Assembly: GCA_964247055.1 (NCBI GenBank)
Contig: OZ176052.1
Location: 9,734,001-9,798,000, forward strand
Direction: 5' to 3'
Length of the DNA stretch: 64,000 bases
Source: Paragordius varius
Lineage: Eukaryota > Nematomorpha
Shown here: positions 25,501-37,519 of the stretch, piece by piece
Layout of the letters: every line of letters starts with the position of its first letter
Numbering within the stretch: position 1 is the stretch's first letter
Position numbers and translations under genes: made by a program
Notes under the pieces: model-generated
What the model saw: only the letters and a program-made list of their open reading frames with translations
The model's database searches: none
What the model was told of the DNA's origin: nothing

Positions 25501-27828
25501 AAAATTATACATTTACTTAACCCTAATCATTTTAACTTTTTAATAATCAGAGTATGTTGAATATAACAATTGTTTTATTTTTTCAACTATTTATATTACA
25601 AAAGATAAGCGCCTAAACGGCATACTCGACCCTAATATGCAATACAATGACATGTATCACAAAAATTTGGATCACAATGGTAAAATCCTGCTGCCCTATC
25701 CTTTTAACATTACCGAAGAATGCAAAGAAAGAATATCTCCTTCCAAGCACAAATCAATAACTATGGGAGAAAAATCAGCTTTGTGCAATAAAAAAGTATT
25801 TAGATTAACTTTTAACAATTTATGTGTATGTATAATTCTTAAATACCGCCAAATATCATAATAAAAAATTGGGGGTTACATTGCATTTGCGGATATAAAA
25901 ACCCGATAACCGATTTTTAGAAGACAGTTGACTGGTATAAATCATTTTGGGGTTTTATAACCCCAATGTATTCATTTTTTTTGGATACTCATAGATGACT
26001 TTTTTTAAAATACCTATTAAAATAAAAATTTTGCTAAAATTTACAAATTTTGAAAATGTTTTTTTAAGACATATATTTTATTAGCAGGTGGTCAACATGT
26101 CCAAAAAAATGGGAATATACTGTGCAAATTGTGGAACAACCTCTACAACGCTTTGGCGACGAAATTGCATTGGAGAACCAGTTTGTAATGCTTGTGGACT
26201 ATATTTCAAGCTACATAATGTAAATTTTTCAATTTAATTTAACTATATTTTTTAAGCTTACTACAAGTTTGATTAATTTAATTTAAATAATTTAAAATAA
26301 AATTTTATGAAATATTTTTAGTTTTTCGTAAATATATATTTTTGGAATTTTGTGTTTTAAATACAGGTCTAAAAAATTTATTTGTTAAAATTTTATTTTT
26401 ATTTAATCCATTAATGGACTTTATTTTTAAACAAAACAAATTTAATTTCAAGGTAACATTTCAATATTTTTTAATTAATATTTATGTTTTTTTGCAATAA
26501 TTATATATCTAATCATAAATTTTGTTTTGTTTTATGAACTATAATCTGTTACTAATGTGCGTTCATTAGTAAATTGTTAAATCGTGCAATATTTTCATGG
26601 TCAATGTCAAATGTAATAAATACTTTTATTTTATAAATTATAAGCTTTTTATTAAATATTTATTAGATAATTTAAATAAAAAATAAAAGGGCTAAGCGTG
26701 GATAATTAATTTTTTGACACGAGAACAATTAAAAAAAGAAGTTTATTAATTCTGGTTTATGAAAAACAATTTAAAAGTATGTTCATTTTGAAAGTGCAAG
26801 AAACTAATTAAATATGATTCTTAATTAACCCTTACTTGAAAAACCTTTATAAATTTTGAAAAAATATTTTTATTTAGGTAAACCGACCATTGGCAATGAA
26901 AAAAGAAAGTATCCAAACGCGAAAACGCAAACCGAGGGAAGACATCGCTAAAATGATGGATGAAAAAAAGCAAGATTTCTCAGCATTCCTAAGTGGAACT
27001 AATAACCATGTCTACGATGCAATAGTATCCAATACCCTTAATGTTAAAGGTATAAGGCATATTAATAAAATTTTTATCTATATTAGACGCCCCTAAGATA
27101 ATTGTGGGGAAAATATACGGCACATCATCTAACCTTTTACAAAAGAGCTTAAATTTGAATAATATGTAAAAAATATATACCCGATTTAATTTAATGAAGC
27201 GCAATTAGTTCCCACCCTCTTTACAAGCATAGTTTTTTAAATTTAAAAGGCCCAAAGTTAAGCAATTTTTCGGAAAAAATATAGGACCATTATATTGCTT
27301 AGGGCATAACAGAGAGTTTCAAGTAATTAGGATAAGTCTTACTCAAAGGTGTGATTATAAGGCACAATTTTGAATCATTCTTAAAAAAGAGAACTGCTCA
27401 AAAATTATTTGTATTTGTGCCTAGGTTAAATTATTTTTAAAGTCTGTAAGTTTCGCCCTACCCCACTGTATGATTATTGTAAATACACATCCTCATAGTA
27501 AAAAATCTCCATATATAATGAATTTTCACATTCTGAGTTAGTTGGATTTTCTTAAATACTTATTTAAATAATAATACCATACTTTTTATACATAACATAA
27601 TCTTTACTCGACACCTAATTTCATTCATAAAAGTTTGTTCCATATCACCTAAAGTATTGGTTTGTAGATTATTGTTAGTTTAGCATAAACCAAAAATCGA
27701 AATGCAATTTATTGAGTTTTGATATGATTATTACATAATTTTATTTAACAGGTCAACCCTATATAAACAACAATTACTATCATATGGCAGATCAAATCGT
27801 TCGACACCATGCAATCACAAACAATTAA
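22582..27828 (+). CDS. GATA: GATA zinc-finger transcription factor
   Basis: Seven exons join in frame: 22582-23620, 23924-24667, 24796-24972, 25605-25795, 26088-26219, 26878-27049, 27752-27828 (TAA), about 843 residues. The C-terminal finger is canonical, split between exons 5 and 6: CANC, 17 residues including [17 protein letters not shown], then [18 protein letters not shown], the basic tail that contacts WGATAR DNA. Exon 3 holds a degenerate N-finger: CVMC, about 30 residues, CTSC, without the LWRR core. The first 600 residues are Asn/Ser/Pro-rich and disordered-looking, with an AAT-repeat-coded Asn run (23477-23508). It should act in the nucleus on cell-fate genes; GATA1/2/3 versus 4/5/6 class cannot be told. 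Start chosen as the first ATG of the long open exon. Intron 3 holds a repeat (25047-25274). Confidence 0.93.
25047..25274. repeat. MITE-like repeat with CAGAGGCGTAGC ends and a poly-G run
   Basis: The left end is CAGAGGCGTAGCTAAGGGGG; the right end is GCTACGCCTTTG, its inverted counterpart. A G tract of about 17 lies near 25244. Blocks match, in inverse orientation, the repeats at 6437-6765 and 63615-63800. It lies in intron 3 of the GATA gene; the exon-3 reading frame simply runs into it. Confidence 0.65.
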
Positions 27829-28545
27829 TCTTTATAACAAACAAAAATTAAAATTAAAACCAATAATAATTATGAACAAAACACGGTTATAGCCCCAATT
27901 GCTCAATATTTAAATCATATAAAAAATAATTTTTTAGGGCCATTTAATTAATTATGCAAAATATTTATTTATTTTTGTGATATATATAAATATATATTTA
28001 ATATTTTTTTATACTACATTGCAGCAATCGGCAATCTCTATAATTTTGACTCTTTCTTAACTTATACTAATAATTTATTTATATTAAATAAATATTTGAT
28101 GGGATGATATAGGGTATTTTATATGAGTACCTATAAAATTATTTAAACAGAATTTTTGCAAATAACGTTAAAATGGTGAATAAATTAAATTGTTTTTTTT
28201 CAGATACAATGTTATAAAATTCAACAAGTGTATTTCAAAAGAAGATATGCATAACCTATAATTAGATAAAAACAATTTATTTAATTAAAAGTATACACGG
28301 TATAAAAGTACAAGGTATATGTATATTTAACAAAATTAAAAATAACTATAATATTAAGAAAAATATTTTTTAAAAGATAATAATCCGAAATATATATTAT
28401 GCATTGATGTGAATTACAAGAATAAAAATCAAATTCCAATATGAGTATGAATGAAACTGGACAAATAAAAAAATTGAAAAAAACTTTTTTATAATTACGA
28501 ATTAAGTTCTGGAATTCGAAAAGAAAAACCAAAAATAAAAAAAAT
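27829..28545. other. Convergent 3' interval between GATA and AMPK beta
   Basis: This A+T-rich spacer separates the 3' ends of a plus-strand and a minus-strand gene. AATAAA-like hexamers occur on both strands. The short minus-strand frame at 28281-28532 is not a gene by any sign I can see. Confidence 0.5.
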
Positions 28546-31270
28546 TTATTTGACTTGTTTGTAGAAAAGAGTGGTTACATATTTTTTCTTATGTCTGTGC
28601 GTACAACTTAGCACCATTACCCCATCCTAATATGTTAAATAAAATATTACAGTATGAGTAGGTATACATTGCTAAAAAGTTATTAATTATTGCCAAATAG
28701 CATATACAACAAAGGGAAATATTATTGGTTTATATTTATTTTTTCACTTTTTACCATTACAAGACAATAATAATTCTCTTTGTTGCAGATGCTATTTGGC
28801 AATAATTAAAATTTTCTAGCAATATATACTTACTCATACTGTATAATATATATTGCATATAATTAACTTCAAATTTAAACTTTTTTAGAAATGAATATTA
28901 AATGGAAAAATGATCTTTAAATATAAACAATGATTTGAATGGTATATAAATTATAATATGAAAAACAAAACAAAAGTAATTTTTTTATAAGGACAACCAT
29001 ATTTTTTAAACCTTGATTTTTTAATATAAAATCTATATGAATACAATTTTGAAATTATTATTATTTAGCATAACAGTTACATCTCATCATCCCTCGTTTA
29101 GCAACCCAATAATTAAATGTTTAAAATATATGGACTTTAAATAAAGATATAAGAATCTTTTGATTTTTATGTTTTTTTCTTATTTAAAAAAATTTGGTGT
29201 TTTATTCAATTAATCACAAAAATCGCATATAACATATAAGTAAAAAAAACTTTGATAGAAAGGGCATAGAGATGGTTAAGTATTGCACGTGACGAAGGCT
29301 CCGGTAACAATGCCGGTTCATAGTTGTAAGGGACATCGCGATTCAATAAAACCTGTAATTAAAAAAGAGTTAATTAAAAGCTTTACATTAAGTTTTAGGA
29401 AAACTAAGTTAGAATAAAACTCATAAATTATAAAACTATTTGCAAGATAAAATGAGAATTAAATTGGCAACTTTAATATAAAATGAATTTTTATTAATAA
29501 ACAAAAGTGTAAATCATAATTAGAAAATTATTTTTAAAATAGTACATTATTAGGAATTCAATTTACATTTTAATCTGTAATAAGACAAAAACATTTTTTT
29601 TAATATATTTTTTCAATCCCTTAAAATAAGGCCAAAACAAAAATTACAAATTTATTAATTTGATAAATCAACTTACCTGTAGTAACTGGGGTGGAAGACC
29701 AGGTGGGTCAGTTATTGCACTGTTTGTTGATTGTGATTTGCTTGTCTCACTTGATTTTGGAGGTTTCGGTGGTATTTTCTGCCCATAATCCCAAAGCGTA
29801 AAATAGTCGGGAGGGTGTCTATAAACGTATATGGTTTATTTTAAAAATGATTTACTAATAGTCCTAATGGTTTTTTGAATAAAGGGCGTAAACTTAATAA
29901 ACGGCTTATTCATTAAAAGTTTTGCATAATTTCCGGGCTAAATAATGTTTGACAGATTTTAGTTTATAAGTTGACTGAACCAGGGGAAAAACGCTTTTAA
30001 TTTCACACCGCCTTATAATCCCAAGTTTTACTTTGATCCAGATTACAATTATTCAATGTTAACTAAAAAATGGCTAAAATTATATGATAAAAAATTTATA
30101 TTTACTTTTCTTCCAACGATGCGGCTTTAGAATCTTGCTGATTTCCTAACATTTTTCCGGTTGTGGGAGAATCCAAATATGCTAAATTGTTATTAGCCTG
30201 TTTATCTGGAGGATAAATGAAGTAAGATATAAAAAATCCGAAATTGGGCCAAAAATATTAATTAAATCGGATTTGCGCGGGAAACAATATAATCCAATAA
30301 ATAAATGTGTAAAAAATTATTTTTGTGGTAGATTCCATTTTTTATATGATGTATGTGAAAACTTGCGCAATTAATAAATAATTAATATCTATTTAAAAAA
30401 GTTTACATATTAAATAAATTATTTATTGTGCAGGTTATATCCATTAAAATTGCATTAAAAAAAATAAATAAACCTTTACAAATTAAATAATTTAAAACCA
30501 TATTTGTGAAAAATCAAATCTGTTTTTTGTTAAATTTTTTTTATAAAATAAAACAATTACCTGATGATTTATCTTTTGTGTGCCGCAGAGAGGCAATATC
30601 AACAGCTAAAGCATCAAAAACTTCGAAATCGGTTTTATTTATTTCCAAAACATTGTTTTTGGTACCCAAATCATTATCCACGGTCGGCTATTAAAAAACC
30701 AGAATTTTTACAAAAATGAACGATTGATGGAAAAATTTTGGTGTTAGAATTTTGTGTAAATTTTAATTTTACCTGTTCGTCGTCATGAACCCATTTATTG
30801 TCAACAAAAAATTTGTATTGATGTGTCCCTTCTGGTATTTGTAAAATAGTAGTAAAATTGCCATGACTATTAATTAAAACAATTTATTTTATAAAACATA
30901 AATTTAAAATATAATATAGTAATATTTTAACCAACCAAAAACCTTGCAACTAAAGGAATTTTCGTCCTCCAATTATCCCAACTTCCCGAAACATATACAT
31001 TTTTTCCACCCTTGTTCCATCTAAAAACGGAATATATAGATTTATGTTCTTTGGGACCATTGTCTTCTCCGCTAAAAGTACGAGATCTTCGTCTATTTAG
31101 AGCACTCTCGCTTTTTTCATTTTGCTGATAATTAATCAAGATATTATTACCATGCGTTTTAGATTATTAGCAATTTTATCCCTTTCCGCAACAAGTTCAA
31201 TATGTCTCCCTGGTGAAGGAGACGAAGAATCTTCTCCGCTATAAAGGCGTCTCGAGTTTGTAGCACCCAT
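28546..31270 (-). CDS. PRKAB: AMP-activated protein kinase, beta subunit
   Basis: Eight exons on the minus strand: 31270-31151, 31124-30943, 30866-30773, 30687-30561, 30205-30106, 29818-29677, 29352-29251, 28626-28546; all phases agree and the product is 315 residues (animal beta subunits are near 270). MGATNSRR keeps Gly2, the myristoylation site. The carbohydrate-binding module runs from YSVFRWNKGGK to VLEINKTDFEVFDAL; the glycogen-binding Trp (DNW), Lys (HQYKFF), Trp (NKW) and Asn (TKNN) are present, as is the Ser before HGNF that matches Ser108. The C-terminal domain that binds alpha and gamma subunits starts PPDYFTLWDYG and ends HRHKKKYVTTLFYK. Intron 1 is only 26 nt. SGED occurs twice near the N-terminus. 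The TAA lies inside AATAAA. Intron 7 carries a MITE. Confidence 0.96.
28650..28841. mobile_element. TA-flanked MITE, 192 bp, complete
   Basis: It begins CAGTATGAGTAGGTATA and ends with the inverse TATACTTACTCATACTG, with TA on each side (28648-28649, 28842-28843). The arms pair for about 70 bp through 'attattgccaaatagcat'. It looks like a Tc1/mariner-type non-autonomous element and lies in the last intron of the AMPK beta gene. A partial copy is at 5050-5113. Confidence 0.8.
28979..29030. repeat. Fragment of the 8881-9171 MITE family
   Basis: 'aaggacaaccatattttt' followed by 'aaaccttgattttttaatat' matches the inner left arm of the 8881-9171 element. It lies in the last intron of the AMPK beta gene. 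Confidence 0.55.
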
Positions 31271-33936
31271 TACTTCAATTAAAAATCATATGCCAAACGT
31301 ATGTTAAAAATCTAGGGACTGAGGCCAATCATGAACATATCCAACAAATGATAAAAAAAGTAAAATTTTTATGGTATATCACACAGTAAAAAATTATTTT
31401 TAACCCTTTTGTCTATTGTAGTTTCCAATCAAAAAGTAGTTAATAAAGACTTGAATACTATGCATTTATTTCAGTCCCTCGATCCAAATAAGGGTTGGTT
31501 CAGGCCGGCCTAAATTTAACAACATAATAGAAATCATTTCAAATTTTTGCACTTGTAATAATAATATTGCGCCAAAATATAAAAAATGATATATAAAAAA
31601 CATATAAACACTTTTTTAATGGGTATTAAAGGTAAAATTTAGCCTACATGATATGTGTGCTTTGATTAAATATAAATATAATGCATATAAACCACTTTTC
31701 TGTTTATATTAATGTTGAATGCAATTTAAATTAAAGAATACCTCTAATTTAAACGTTCAACAAAACACGACATTGCAAATGTGTTTTAAAATATGGCGTC
31801 AAAGTAGTTTGAAATGGGGCTTTTTTCAAAACGAAATTAACACTTCATTACCTATTCACTTTTTTGTTCTAGTTTATATATTGGGGTATTTTATTCCATT
31901 TATATTTGTAATATATTATATTAAAATTTAAATATCAAAAATTGTTTTCATGTATTAGATAAAATAGCTTTTATTTTTTACAGTTTTGTCACTTTATTCA
32001 AATTTTAATTCGATCTCGGATATTACTATCCCAAAAGGTAATAGAGTGTTAATTTGGATATTTTGATGCAATAATTTTTTCTCCGAAATTCTAAAATATT
32101 TGGAGTCCTTTAAAATGGGCGTGACATAAAATAAACAAAAAAATGCCGAGATTGCGCGATAAAAATTTTAAATGTATGCTAAATTTAACATTAAAAAAAA
32201 TACTCCTTAAAAAATTATGCTCAAAATTTATCGCAGATTGTTGAAGAAAGTTTTATGATATGTTGAGGCGTGATAGAAACGGTAAAAACTAAATAATTTG
32301 TGAAAAAAAATTATGAGATGATGCTGAACATTTTTCGATCACCTCAAATTTTTAATTAAAAAAACATTTGACTTCAAGAACACCATTTAACTTAAATTTG
32401 AAGATTGACGGATATTTTAAGCAAACGAGCTGTAGCAATTATTAACATATTCAAATTTAATGGGAAAAGTGTTTTTATGATTTTATCTAAATACAATACA
32501 AAAAAGTTTCACAATTATTTAACCAAAGAAACATGCCTTACAGTATTAATTAGTTGCTTTACACGAAACAAAATTGTATATTGGGCCGAATATTTTATTA
32601 TAAAATCTTTTTCCATACATGCCGATGCTGCTGAAGATTTCTAATACCTTAAAATAAAATCGATCGTCTTGAAGTTAAAAATTTGGGGTGATGGGTATCT
32701 TTGACACATTTAAATCCAAAAGTGTTTTATCTCAAAAATGAAAATACGCCTCTATAAATTGGCTATATCCTATATATTACAAATTGTTGTGAAAACTCTG
32801 CATTTTTAGTTTTATTCAAGAAAAACTAGCCCATTTTAGATGCCATAAAATTGAAAATTTGGTTAGCTGTATCTACGAATATAATTTTTTTGAATTTTTA
32901 TATATTAACAATATATTAAAGATTAGCTTTTCTCATTTTTTTTGCTACATCTGCACTTGTTTCCGACTTGTCAATATGGGTTAACCAGAGATAGACACAT
33001 CTTCCCTAAATGACTCGACCATAAAAACCATGATGCATTTTTCCATATCAATCAATAAGCGATTAAAAAATGTATGTGTTGCGGTAAATTAAATTTTAGA
33101 AAATAATTGACACCTATAAAAATCATTATACGTAAAAATATTAGGAAACTAAATGTCGCTTTATTTTTATGTGTACCTAATTTTATTGGTATTAAAACAA
33201 ATTGTCCGAGATATGTAAAAGTTAAATCAAACCAAAATTTTTCATTCATAAATCACATGGCTAAAAACCTTTTGAGAGATTCAGCTTTTGTAGTAATGAT
33301 AAAAAATAGTAAAATTTTGACTTCTGCGAAAACTTTTGATTAACGTTAAATCAAAACCAAAAAATAAAATAAAATCGAATTTTTTTCGCTATCTATAAAA
33401 AAAATTTAATTTATAAAATTTACATCATGGGTCAAAATTTTATTAGCATTAAGGGGTACATTTAAAAACGTTAATTGTATATGTTTAAAAAAATATTTTT
33501 TTCAGCCAGCATATTTTTTATCAAACATTTATTAATCCCTTGTTTCAAACTTTAGACCAGGGATGGCCAACATCGGGCCCTCCAAAATATTTCTGCAGCG
33601 CGCGAAAAATATAAATAACAAATAAAGGAAATAATTTTATAAATAAAAAATTTCCCTTTTGCGACAAAGTAAAATTGATATTCTGAATAACTCCTCCCGA
33701 ATTTTGGCAATTTAGCAGAAACTGTTAAAATAAATAGCAGTTATATTGAATTCGTAAATTTTTTACAGTCTTGTATTAGAAATTAAATAAAATATTTAGC
33801 CCATATATTTTGCGAATGTGGCTCGTCGGATTTTTCGAGTCTTAAATGCTGCCCGCGTAACCATTTGTGTTAGACATCCCTGCCTTTAGACATTCATTTA
33901 AATAACACCAATTTCGTCAAAAAAACTTATATAAAT
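31271..33936. other. Repeat-filled interval between AMPK beta and TAF8
   Basis: About 31440-31870 is a copy of the cluster repeat seen at 49820-52850 (shared 'catttatttcagtcc', 'atggcgtcaaagtagtttga', 'caaaacgaaatt'). About 32040-32900 is a decayed foldback related to 52930-53790 (shared 'ttgcgcgataaaaatttt', 'gatgatgctgaacattt'). About 33553-33890 is a hAT-type MITE. Short frames at 31719, 32405, 33052 and 33107 fall inside these repeats and are not genes. Confidence 0.6.
33553..33890. mobile_element. hAT-type MITE copy
   Basis: The ends 'ccagggatggccaacatc' and 'tgtgttagacatccctg' are inverted, and the internal 'gcgcgcgaaaaatat' and 'gcccgcgtaaccatttgtg' blocks match the 15705-15978 family. 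Confidence 0.65.
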
Positions 33937-35566
33937 TTATTGTTGATATAATTTAGCGTATGGATTATCTTCTATCAAATTTTCGCAGGATGTTTCCAAC
34001 TTGTTTGATGTTTTATCATCCTTAGGTTCTGCCATATTTTCTCGCCTTTCGTTAACATTCGGCAATGTATTGGCGTCAAAAGTTTCATTTTCAAAATCAA
34101 ACTTTAATTTAAAAGTGTCGCTTATTTCATCTTCAAAAATGCCAAATGAAGAATTTCCAAGCAGGGCAGGTATGTAGGCAGGAATATTGCCTATATTTTC
34201 CACACTATTAGGTATTACTGTATGTTAAAAACAAAGAAATTTACGAAAAGTATCCCCGTTTCCTAGCAAATCAAATGCATTTGGAAATGACTTGGCAAGG
34301 AATTGGGTATACGATTGTTCTAAATCGAATTTTTTTGCTAACGCCTTTTCCCTGTGTATTTCACGTTGATCTTCCGACAATGTATCATTGTCGATCTAGA
34401 AAAAAGGGAGAGATAAGATTAGAAATTACCAGTGTTTTAACGTATGTTCGCTTATCTGGTAGTTCTGGAAAATATTCTGGTATATAGGGAAATATATCTT
34501 TAGTACCACTTTTTAATGTTTTGGCTTCATTTGGCTTAGCTTGTGTCTGTACTAAATAGGTAAATTAAAAATAATCCATTTTAGAATATTTTTAGGAATA
34601 TCGTAAGAGATTATTAATCAATATATGTCGATTATGAAATAAAATATAAGAATTTATAAAAATAGGATCAAAAAACATTCGATGCTAAATAAAACTATAA
34701 CACATAGTAGGTTCAATAAAAGAAATATTATTTGACATTATTCAATTTTTTTTTTAAATTTTATTCATTCATGGCTTTACAAATAATACTTACTGAAATT
34801 TGAAAGCTTTTCATGTTTGAAGGTTGCCACTAAATATTAGACCTCGACATTACCAAAAGTCTGAATCTATGGAATAAGATGCTTAGTGGCAACCTTTACC
34901 AATAATTAAACTATTTTAAACACGTAAACATTTATTAATATTCAAAGCTTTTGTTGTTGATCGGTGTTAAGAACATGCGCCAATAAAAAAGAAAGAAAAA
35001 AATCAAAAATAACTTCCTCATAATTAGACAATAAGAATGGGCAGTATATTATTGGCAAAGTGCACAAAAAGTGTTATATAACAAGTATTATTGGAAGATT
35101 GAATATGCATTCAAGAACGTAAATGTAAAAAAGGTTTTATTAAATACGACATAAGGTTAAAGTTTTTATATATATTTTATCCATCATATAAACAAATTCT
35201 AAGAAATGGCGTCAAAAATAAAAAGGCATTCAAACAAATTAACTCACAATTTGGTATTTGAATGGTAGGTTGTTGCAGCAAAGACATATTGACCAGACTA
35301 TTTATATCGATACCTAGGATAAAATAAAAATGAATACCCATTTCTACCAAAGCCAAAACAATATCGGACACAAGTGGTTGAGTACGTCCAGCGTGTTCAG
35401 CAAAACGCTTTGATAAGAATCCCAAATCAACAATAAGTGTTTGCAACATTTCTTGACAAATATTAATTAAATTAGAATCAGCTTTGGTAATTTTATTTGC
35501 TAACAAAATATTATTGAGAGCTACACCGAGAACTTTACCATATGAATTATCATTTTCAACGTCCAT
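33937..35566 (-). CDS. TAF8: TFIID subunit TAF8
   Basis: Five exons: 35566-35338, 35313-35248, 34551-34430, 34395-34245, 34217-33937; phases agree and the product is 282 residues (human about 310). The N-terminus holds the histone fold that pairs with TAF10, with the signature FAEHAGRTQPLVSDIVLALV then EMGIDINSL. The middle exon has FPYIPEYFPELPDKRTYVK, matching the family's PHIPSHFPEFPDPHTY region. The C-terminus ends NLIEDNPYAKLYQQ, like the family's ENIIDNPY. It acts in the nucleus in TFIID, probably bridging TAF2 to the core. Introns 1, 3 and 4 are only 24, 34 and 27 nt; intron 1 is a multiple of 3 with no stop, so retention would insert eight residues. The start at 35566 is preferred, but in-frame ATGs at 35596 and 35605 exist. 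TAA lies inside AATAAA. Confidence 0.92.
34818..34902. repeat. Hairpin-forming short inverted repeat
   Basis: 'aaggttgccactaa' and 'ttagtggcaacctt' pair perfectly around a loop of about 50 nt inside TAF8 intron 2. It is probably a small MITE. Confidence 0.6.
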
Positions 35567-35580
35567 GATTTTACGTATGT
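35567..35580. promoter_or_regulatory. 14-bp gap between divergent start codons
   Basis: Only 14 bp separate the TAF8 ATG (minus) and the WDR25-like ATG (plus). If both starts are right, each gene's promoter and 5' UTR must lie within the other's first exon, or the transcripts overlap. Confidence 0.5.
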
Positions 35581-37249
35581 ATGGAAATACGCCCATATAA
35601 ATCAAAACAACCTAAAATTGTCTCCGATTTATATAATTCTGATTATTCGTTTCGGCAAATTACACATATCGATTGGGATAAATCAGAAAACATACTTACT
35701 TCATGTTTAAATGGAGACATCAGAATACAAAGTCCAACAAATATTTTGTGGGAGAAAAAGATGGAAAAAGGTGTTAAAAAGCCTTTATGGCTAAACCAAA
35801 CAAACATTGTTTCAATAAATTATGGGAACGGTGTGAGCATAGTGGATGTGAGCAAAAGTATTCCTTAATTTTATTAGATATCATGATGGCTAGTTATACA
35901 CCAAGAGATTATGTGACCAGTCTTGTTCTCTATGAATTTAATTATGCAATTTGTGGGTCCAAAAATTATTTGATTTTGATTGATTTACGAACCAATTTAA
36001 ATCCGATAAAAGAATATAGAAAACATGTATTCGGGCAAGTTAATTTATAATCCAAAATAGTCATTAGATACTATTCTTTTACCAAATGAAGCGTTTGTGA
36101 ATTCTGGCGATAATGTATCAAAAAATACCGAGGAAGCAAATTTATTGGTGTGGGATATTCGTACTGGATGCGTGCTGTCCAATCAAATTTACCGTGTAAA
36201 TGGGACTAAATATTGCTAAATCGTTTAAAAATATTAATTCAAATTAAAGGAAATATTATATAAAAGAAAATAAAAATTTATGTTTTATTATCGACTTTAT
36301 ATCTTTTGTTATATTTTATTTAATTCTAAAAAGAGAAAAAATAATGCAACAAAATCATTTTATGGTCATATATTTCGTTTTTTATTAGGAAAAATACACT
36401 TGTCCAAAATTATTGTTGGAACGAAAACAAAATCCATCTCGTTTTTTCGCTCAAACGAATGGGAATTACATTGCATCGTTTTCCACTATGCCTCCATACA
36501 AAATGTATAAGCATTTGTTTCAGGGTGGTCATCTGGTATTATTATTATTATTATTGTTTTAGCGATAATTTTAGCATTTGCTTTTTAATATGGTTGATGA
36601 TTGGTTAATTAATTTTTTTAAGAAATAACATATTCATAATAAATATAATTTATTGAAGAGTGTAAAATTTATTTTTTATGATTTTACATATAACAGAGTT
36701 AACCTACTTAATTACATTTTAAAGTAATATCTGTATTATGCGCAACTCTCGTAGCTTTTTAACTTTAAATAAATATGGGTAAAACTTTATTTTTTTGTTA
36801 CATTAAACACATAACCCCATTTTTTTTATATGCCTCTATCACACAAATATTTACTATTTTAATCCTGTAAATTTGTCTTTCACTATTTTCAAATTTCATT
36901 TTGGCAGGATATGTCAAATAAATAAATATAATATGTCAAAAATTAGGTAATGGGATATTCGATTGGTATGGATCAAACATATGGCGGTAAATACATTTTT
37001 AGTGGTAGCAGTGAGGGAAAATTGTATAAATACAATGCTTACAATGGAAATGTTGCTAAAATTATATTCCCAACAAATTGGGCATTGAAAGGTCCACAAA
37101 ATGGGAACATGGAAAATAATGTTTTATATAATGAAACAGACCTAGCAATTACGGCTTTAGCCATAAATCCATACCATTGTAGCGATAATGGTTCCTCACA
37201 TATTGCTATTGGAACATTAAATGGCCAAATATTTTATGTTACCTTGTAG
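35581..37249 (+). CDS. WDR25: WD-repeat protein, WDR25-like
   Basis: Five exons: 35581-35857, 35878-36038, 36061-36195, 36389-36535, 36947-37249 (TAG); 340 residues. The strongest family match is exon 4, EKYTCPKLL then RFFAQTNGNYIASFST, against the WDR25/Prp17 block (FTCPSL ... FLAQTNGNYLALFS); exon 3 adds LLVWDIRTGCVLSNQIY and exon 5 adds GYSIGMDQTYGGKYIFSGS. It should fold as a beta-propeller; the molecular role is not established from sequence. Introns 1 and 2 are 20 and 22 nt in the model that best keeps spacing with the human protein as I remember it; alternatives are 47 and 34 nt. The protein is shorter than human WDR25 (about 540), lacking most of the N-terminal part. AATAAA lies 25 nt after the stop. 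Head to head with TAF8. Confidence 0.75.
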
Positions 37250-37253
37250 ACCA

Positions 37254-37430
37254 GGGATGTTTCCAACCAATGTAATAAAAAAGGAAAATATTGTTCGTTC
37301 CCCATAATCCAGAAAATATTTAATTCAGACGTATTGAAGTTTAATTCTTTAGATAGTAAAGACTTAAAAAGATTATCAGTGTGTATTGTGAAGCTATTTA
37401 TGTTGGAAATCCTTGTTATAAACTATTTTT
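37254..37430. mobile_element. Decayed hAT-type MITE
   Basis: 'ccagggatgtttccaacc' and 'gaagctatttatgttggaa' followed by 'atccttg' are the two family ends; the centre is shortened. It overlaps the 3' flank of the WDR25-like gene. Confidence 0.5.
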
Positions 37431-37519
37431 TGTGTTATAGTAATAAACTAATATGCTATGAGTTTATATATATATATATATACTGAAAATATGTTAGCAA
37501 CTGATTTTTATTTTCATTT

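Noticed and set aside
28281-28532. Minus-strand frame of 83 codons after AMPK beta
   Set aside because: Aromatic and Ile-rich chance frame in the 3' spacer; the AMPK beta protein ends cleanly before it.
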